This document shows, one piece after another, positions 59,528 through 64,000 of a DNA stretch of 64,000 nt. The notes beneath the pieces are model-generated. The model saw only the letters and a program-made list of their open reading frames with translations. It did no database searches and was not told the DNA's origin. This stretch comes from Oceanospirillum sanctuarii (lineage in GTDB: Bacteria > Pseudomonadota > Gammaproteobacteria > Pseudomonadales > Halomonadaceae): positions 1 to 64,000 of the forward strand of contig NZ_MTBA01000003.1 of the NCBI RefSeq assembly GCF_002150805.1, written 5' to 3'. The translations under genes and the position numbers were made by a program. Position 1 is the first letter of the stretch. Each line of letters begins with the position of its first letter.

Positions 59528-60592
59528 TTGCTCGAAGTGATTTCAATTTTCACTACTTTTTTTACCAGCTCTTTCACTATTGCAGTGTTGGCGGGCTGGA
59601 TTTTTTCTTATCTTGGTATTCCGTTAGGATGGCTGATAGGGAGCCTTCTGGCTGTCGTTGTTACCCAAGCAATAGGAATAAAGCCTCTCGCCTGCAAACC
59701 CTACTTGCCTTATGTAAGGGGAGCAGTTGGGACTCTTCTCGGTGTAACTGTCACATTCGAGTTTATACAGCTCGTGATAGATTCATGGGCATCTATTGTG
59801 TTTCTGCTAGCTGCGATGGCGCTGACGATCTTATCCGGCTATTACACACTCAGTCGTGTTTTTAACGTAGATCGAACAACTTCGCTACTTTGCTCAATCC
59901 CAGGAGGAATGACGGAAATATCGATGCTGAGCGAGCGCCCAGGCTGTGATCAGGTTCAAGTTGCCACAACGCATCTATTCAGAGTTGGTCTAGCTGTATT
60001 GGCAATGCCTCTCATCGTAGCATCGCTATACAATATCGAAATTTCCAAAGCTCCAGAAGATGCTGGCTTTGGTACCATGTCCTTTATAGATTGGCTATTT
60101 TTCGGATTTTGCGTGATGAGTGGGGCATTTTTCGAGAAGCGATTCAAACTTCAAGCAAGTGTAATTTTGATTCCTTTCTGTATTACCGCTCTTTTACATC
60201 TGTCCGGGATAACTGAGTTCGAAGTGCCAACTTATATTGTAAATATTGCACAACTTCTTATTGGAATTAATTTAGGATCTAAGTTTGGCACTCTGACCCG
60301 CTCTGCTATCAAACGTGTTTCATTTACATCATTAGTGATCGTCGTTATTCAGATCGGAATAGCGGTTGGATTGGGCTTGTTAGCAGCGATAGCCCTTGAT
60401 CGCGACCCAATAACATTCATCATTTCTTACTCCCCTGGTGGGTTAGCAGAGATGTCAATTATTGCAGTAGCAATGCATCTTGAAGCAGCGTTCGTAGCGC
60501 TAAACCATCTATTCAGGCTTACAGCGGCGTTGCTCATAACCCCTGTGCTTCTCTCGATAGTTTCGAGTGATTCAAGCACTAATCAACGCTAG
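59528..60592 (+). CDS. AbrB-family membrane protein
   Basis: This 354-residue membrane protein has about ten hydrophobic segments. Its two similar halves each carry the AbrB motif: CSIPGGMTEISMLSERPGCD in the first half and YSPGGLAEMSIIAVAMHLEA in the second. Proteins of this family (often called AbrB or putative ammonia monooxygenase) are commonly encoded beside TTT transporters, and this one follows the tctA relic. The start is uncertain: TTG 59528 is very close to GGGAG (59521-59525), and GTG 59537 would be spaced 11 bases. Confidence 0.85.
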   Translation: MLEVISIFTTFFTSSFTIAVLAGWIFSYLGIPLGWLIGSLLAVVVTQAIGIKPLACKPYLPYVRGAVGTLLGVTVTFEFIQLVIDSWASIVFLLAAMALTILSGYYTLSRVFNVDRTTSLLCSIPGGMTEISMLSERPGCDQVQVATTHLFRVGLAVLAMPLIVASLYNIEISKAPEDAGFGTMSFIDWLFFGFCVMSGAFFEKRFKLQASVILIPFCITALLHLSGITEFEVPTYIVNIAQLLIGINLGSKFGTLTRSAIKRVSFTSLVIVVIQIGIAVGLGLLAAIALDRDPITFIISYSPGGLAEMSIIAVAMHLEAAFVALNHLFRLTAALLITPVLLSIVSSDSSTNQR

Positions 60593-60651
60593 TTATTACA
60601 CCCAGCTTACATGTGTAATTCTTCATACTAGAAAGCAAAAGAGCGACTCAA

Positions 60652-61128
60652 ATGAACGATCTATTACTCTATGCCAGTGTCTTTGTGGGTTCAGCGATTC
60701 CAGTGCTTGAAGTGTGGATTGCTGTCCCATTGGGTGTCATTGCTGGATTGCCATGGATTCCAGCCGCTATTGCAGGATTTGTTGGAAATTTGCTTTCGCT
60801 CTTACCCATAATCTATGCAAGTGAAAAAGTTAAATTACTTATAAACCGTTGGGGAAATAAGCAGAAAAAAAAGCAAAATCCCGAAGGAACCTCAAGTCGT
60901 AAGCATTTGATTATGGAAAAATTTGGTGTTCCAGGCTTGGCATTTATAGGTCCATTTTTGATTGGTATTCATGCCGCCGGTGCATTTGCAATTGCCATGG
61001 GTGCTAGCAAAAAGATAGTAATGTTTTGGTTTACCTTGTCACTGCTTGCCTGTTCATTATTATTTGGTTTTTTAGCGTCTCTGGGGCTGACTCAAACTGG
61101 ATCCGGAGAACAACTCCCTTTTCTGTAA
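60652..61128 (+). CDS. Small multidrug-export (Sm_multidrug_ex) family protein
   Basis: This 158-residue membrane protein has about four to five hydrophobic segments. The PF06695-type features are AIPVLEVWIAVPLGVIAGLP, FVGNLLSLLPIIYASEKV, then FGVPGLAFIGPFLIGIHAAG. Family members are small predicted exporters of unsettled substrate. It is intact, while a deleted copy lies at 48500-48797. The shared upstream 50 bases begin at 60593, straight after the AbrB stop. Confidence 0.85.
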   Translation: MNDLLLYASVFVGSAIPVLEVWIAVPLGVIAGLPWIPAAIAGFVGNLLSLLPIIYASEKVKLLINRWGNKQKKKQNPEGTSSRKHLIMEKFGVPGLAFIGPFLIGIHAAGAFAIAMGASKKIVMFWFTLSLLACSLLFGFLASLGLTQTGSGEQLPFL

Positions 61129-61136
61129 TCCACCGA

Positions 61137-61673
61137 AAGAACTCCACAGCTATTGTTTGTTGCTCATCGATTGGATCGACCAGCCTTCTTTAGGCTGTTT
61201 TTGCCCTGTTAGCCCCCCAACCTGTTCGTAAAACAGTGGCAGCAGATTATTTGCGTGACCGTGTTTATGCCGAGAACCATACAAGGCTATTGCACGACAC
61301 TCCTTTTCGTTCAGAAATCCATCTGACCGCATAAACATCTTCCGTGATCTGTTTGACAGCTTGTATCTTACCCCCTTCTATAACTTGGATTTCATAGCGC
61401 CTGCTCTAGGCACTTAATACTGCTAATCAAATAAGCATCTAGAGAAGACTGGTCGATTCAGATCGACTCTACCCTTCCTTCCAGTCAAGAGTTACAACAT
61501 TTCATACAGTGACTGTTCCTACGGTGCATCCTACCTCTGGCCTTAGGTAACAATATGCTTAACTTAGATTAATTTATTAGGTATTTATTAAACATTTTGC
61601 ACCTCATATAGTGTATACACAAAGTATATTTGATGCCTTGTGCTCGTATCTCAATCCTATTCAGGGGTGTCGT
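61137..61673. other. Non-coding gap with one unrecognised fragment
   Basis: The gap holds a minus-strand frame (61150-61338, 62 residues) with RAIALYGSRHKHGHANNLLP, which looks like a protein fragment but which I do not recognise. It may be a relic of another mobile element. The rest is AT-rich with no gene. The final stretch before 61674 includes TTCAGGGGTGT, the ribosome site of the aminotransferase stub. Confidence 0.35.
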
Positions 61674-61760
61674 ATGTCTAATAAAGAAAACCGGCTTGCA
61701 GCATGCGGCTTGAACCAAGCTCAACTAGATGCTCACTGGATGGGCGGTTGCAGACTCTGA
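61674..61760 (+). pseudogene. N-terminal stub of a beta-alanine/omega-aminotransferase cut by IS30
   Basis: ATG 61674 begins MSNKENRLAACGLNQAQLDA and then HWM, which is the usual N-terminus of omega-amino-acid--pyruvate aminotransferases (LDAHWMPFT...). After HWM the reading changes to GGCRL and stops at 61758-61760, exactly where the IS30 inverted repeat (TGAGTGCAACAC) begins. The rest of the gene is not on the far side of the element, where helicase sequence follows. Confidence 0.6.
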
Positions 61761-62827
61761 GTGCAACACACTATTGCACTGATGTGGTGGCATTATATTC
61801 CCGAGCCATCACATCACTTATCACTTCAATCGGGCAACGGTATTTAAAACGTTGCCGAGGTCTAATATTCAGCTCATAAGCAATCGCATCCAACTGCTCC
61901 TGGCTATGCACTGACAGACCTGTTCCTTTCGGTAAATATTGACGGATCAGGCCATTGATATTCTCATTGCTCCCCCGTTGCCATGGACTGTGTGGGTCAC
62001 AAAAATAGATCGCTATACCCGTACGTTGCGTGATTTCCGCATGCTTGGCCATTTCTTTACCTTGGTCATAAGTCATGCTTTTACGTAGCTTCAGCGGCAT
62101 ACCATTTAATGCGGCACTGAAGCCCTCAACAGCAGATGTGGCTGTTGCGTCGTTCATTTTGACCAGTATGAGATAACCACTGGTGCGTTCAACCAGCGTT
62201 CCGACAGCAGAAGCGTTGTTTTTACCTTTGATGAGATCGCCCTCCCAATGACCAGGCATCAGGCGATCTTCAACCTCTGGTGGTCTTAGGTGGATGCTGA
62301 CCATGTCAGGGATTTGGCCTCTGCGATCAACACCACCCGTCCGCGGCCTACGGGTCGTTTTGCCTTGCCGCAAACAATGAATCAGCTCTTTGCGCAGCTC
62401 ACCAACAGGCAATGCATAGATGGCGTTGTAAATCGTCTCTCGACAGACATAGCTGTCTTCATATCCGGTTAGTTTCATGTGTTTAAGGTTACCCGCAATC
62501 TGTTGTGGAGAGAACTTCTTGCGCAGCATTACAATGACCAGTTCAAACAGCTCCTCACCCTGAATAAGCTTTTTACTGGGTCTACAAGCAGCTCTTCGAG
62601 CCAAGCGATTAACCTGAGCTTTTGGTGCTTCATATCGTCCATCAAAGAGCTGATTCCGACGCACCTCCCGACTGATAGTAGACGGACTTCGACTAATGAG
62701 ACGAGCAATACGCCGCAGGCTGAGATTGTTGAGCAAGCCAACTTGAATCGTGGCGCGCTCTTCTATGTTAAGTTCTTTGTAAGTCATAACAACACCTTAT
62801 CCGATATTGGATTAGGTGTTGCACTCA
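61758..62827 (-). mobile_element. IS30-family insertion sequence (copy 2)
   Basis: Inverted repeats TGAGTGCAACAC at 61758-61769 and its complement at 62816-62827 enclose a 338-codon transposase on the minus strand. The element is about 1.07 kb and intact. It is a different IS30-family member from the one at 7004-8063: the ends and protein differ. Confidence 0.88.
61771..62787 (-). CDS. IS30-family transposase
   Basis: This intact 338-residue transposase has the N-terminal helix-turn-helix LNIEERATIQVGLLNNLSLR and SPSTISREVRRNQ, then the DDE core GHWEGDLIKGKNNASAVG, MTYDQGKEMAKH and PWQRGSNENINGLIRQYLPKG. The length is usual for the larger IS30 subgroup. It is unbroken, so probably functional. 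Confidence 0.95.
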   Translation of the reverse strand: MTYKELNIEERATIQVGLLNNLSLRRIARLISRSPSTISREVRRNQLFDGRYEAPKAQVNRLARRAACRPSKKLIQGEELFELVIVMLRKKFSPQQIAGNLKHMKLTGYEDSYVCRETIYNAIYALPVGELRKELIHCLRQGKTTRRPRTGGVDRRGQIPDMVSIHLRPPEVEDRLMPGHWEGDLIKGKNNASAVGTLVERTSGYLILVKMNDATATSAVEGFSAALNGMPLKLRKSMTYDQGKEMAKHAEITQRTGIAIYFCDPHSPWQRGSNENINGLIRQYLPKGTGLSVHSQEQLDAIAYELNIRPRQRFKYRCPIEVISDVMAREYNATTSVQ

Positions 62828-62891
62828 TAACTGGCCGCTAAGAACATATACAAATAAAAAAATATAAAACCATAGTAACCATAATAATTAT

Positions 62892-64000
62892 TCAATAATA
62901 ACTAGATAAATCAAAAAAACTCGCCAGCAGTCTTTCCCTAAATGATTTAAGTTTCACTTCAAAGGATACTGATTTACAATTTTCTTGTTTATAAAGACCT
63001 AAGCCAGAAAGCTCGGGAGCCGATATTCCTTGGTCTGCATTAGTGTGAGTTGAGGCACCGCAGTACCCCGCGGGCTCTGAATACACCTCTATGGCAGTTC
63101 CGCTTACCTGTTCTAAACCCTCGTGCATATAACAACCCGGCACATCCTCATTTAGTCGCTCGGCATATTTGACCAGACGCGGTTCAGCGAGCATATAGAG
63201 GTATGCCTCATTCTCTTGATCAGGTGAAGTGCGTATAACCCTGCCAGTAATCTGTCGGAAATAAAGCTCTGTGGTTACATCTGTGAGATGACAACAAACC
63301 TGCAAACGAGGAATATCAGTACCTTCAGAAATCATCGCAATACTGATAATCCACTCTGCATCACCGTTTTTGAAGTCATCAATCAGGTCCGAAGAATCTT
63401 GCTGATAGTAGGAAACCACCCTCGCCATTTTGCCGAATACTGATGCGAGTAGCTCTTGAATTTGAAGCGCATGCTCACAGGAAGAGGCCACAATAAGCCC
63501 ACCGGCATTGGGGGATTTTTTACGAAGTTCAGTGAGCTTTGAAATGCCTTTACCTAGAAGATATTCAATGATTTCAGGGTGCTTAATAAGGTTCCGATAT
63601 CCAAGTTCACCGCTTTCAAGTACTGCGGCTATATCTTGATACGTCGTGAAATCCTGCTGACGTTTAACAGTAATATCTTCAATATCAATTGCAGTGACCT
63701 TAGGCATTCTGCACACACCATCTCTGATCGCTTCGGCCAAACCATAGGAGAAGTCACAGAGAATGTTTCCTTCTCGATCGGCATAACGGGCAAAAGGAAG
63801 GGGTAGCGTATCAGTCCGCCACGGTGTGCCAGTCAAAGAAAGCGTGTAAGTTGCCAGTTCCTGAATACTGGTCAGAAGGTGCAATCCCCAGCTATTCGAT
63901 TCAGAAACCCCATCACCTGCACAGTGATGAATTTCATCAAACACGACCAGCACACGGCTATTGCGAAGGTCGTTAATCAGTTGGTTGGCACTGATCAGCG
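62892..64000 (-). CDS. Superfamily-2 DEAH-type helicase, N-terminus outside window
   Basis: The reading continues unbroken past the window end (64000), so the gene is partial. Visible are the Walker B/DEAH box VVFDEIHHCAGDG, the SLTGTPWR motif III, and helicase motifs V and VI: ISIAMISEGTDIPRLQVCCH and YFRQITGRVIRTSPDQENE. An extended C-terminal part of about 110 residues ends in SFRERLLASFFDLSSYY. It belongs to the type III restriction-like/UvrB-like helicase group; such proteins occur in phage-defence and mobile regions. Between its stop and the IS30 end lie about 64 AT-rich bases. Confidence 0.8.
   Translation of the reverse strand, partial: LISANQLINDLRNSRVLVVFDEIHHCAGDGVSESNSWGLHLLTSIQELATYTLSLTGTPWRTDTLPLPFARYADREGNILCDFSYGLAEAIRDGVCRMPKVTAIDIEDITVKRQQDFTTYQDIAAVLESGELGYRNLIKHPEIIEYLLGKGISKLTELRKKSPNAGGLIVASSCEHALQIQELLASVFGKMARVVSYYQQDSSDLIDDFKNGDAEWIISIAMISEGTDIPRLQVCCHLTDVTTELYFRQITGRVIRTSPDQENEAYLYMLAEPRLVKYAERLNEDVPGCYMHEGLEQVSGTAIEVYSEPAGYCGASTHTNADQGISAPELSGLGLYKQENCKSVSFEVKLKSFRERLLASFFDLSSYY

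Overview
This window looks like a chromosome segment of a marine gammaproteobacterium, most probably of the Oceanospirillales (Amphritea/Neptunomonas/Marinobacterium-like). The guess rests on the gene set and order (nadC/ampDE, rfaH, a sodium-pumping oxaloacetate decarboxylase oadGAB, and recA-recX-alaS-lysC-csrA-tRNA), not on any database search.

Layout. 0-13.6 kb is a surface-polysaccharide region. A decayed glycosyltransferase is followed by a small initiating phosphoglycosyl transferase, a formyltransferase-like protein, a PIG-L deacetylase, a PglD-like acetyltransferase, a PglE-like aminotransferase and a WbpM/PglF-like dehydratase, together a likely UDP-di-N-acetylbacillosamine-type pathway. 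After an intact IS30-family element come galU, pgi, an oddly degenerate UDP-glucose dehydrogenase homologue and pgm. 13.9-23.7 kb is core: an unknown gene, ampE, ampD, nadC, two exporter/unknown genes, the methionine-salvage genes mtnB-mtnD-mtnC, trmO, a cold-shock gene, rfaH, a CAU tRNA and an osmC-like gene. 23.7-26.8 kb is a three-gene operon with a MotA/ZorA-like motor protein, a MotB/OmpA/ZorB-like partner and an unrecognised Cys-containing protein, the best candidate here for an undescribed system. 27-42 kb is core again: HD-GYP, oadGAB, dusC, three tRNA-Arg, tRNA-Ser, csrA, lysC, alaS, recX, a DUF3137-like/LemA pair, and recA.

recA is broken. It loses about its first 60 codons where it meets a decayed IS3-family element at 42.35-43.3 kb, and what follows is a different kind of DNA. 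43.3-64 kb is accessory: a LysR regulator, a ChrR-like cupin gene with an in-frame stop, an amine oxidase, an MFS carrier and a LysE exporter, then a tightly coupled six-gene operon (tctC-tctB-tctA-aconitase-solute-binding-like protein-lactonase) with a divergent GntR regulator and a hydratase. Around these lie relics: a duplicated and deleted small exporter gene, an IS3 fossil, a decayed second tctA next to an intact AbrB-type membrane protein, and an aminotransferase stub cut by a second IS30 element. The window ends inside a superfamily-2 helicase gene.

How the genes work together. galU, pgi, pgm and the bacillosamine-type genes feed nucleotide sugars to envelope glycan synthesis, and RfaH is the usual elongation factor for such operons. 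The 51-58.5 kb operon is likely to take up and metabolise a tricarboxylate. The right-hand third carries repeated marks of insertion, duplication and decay.
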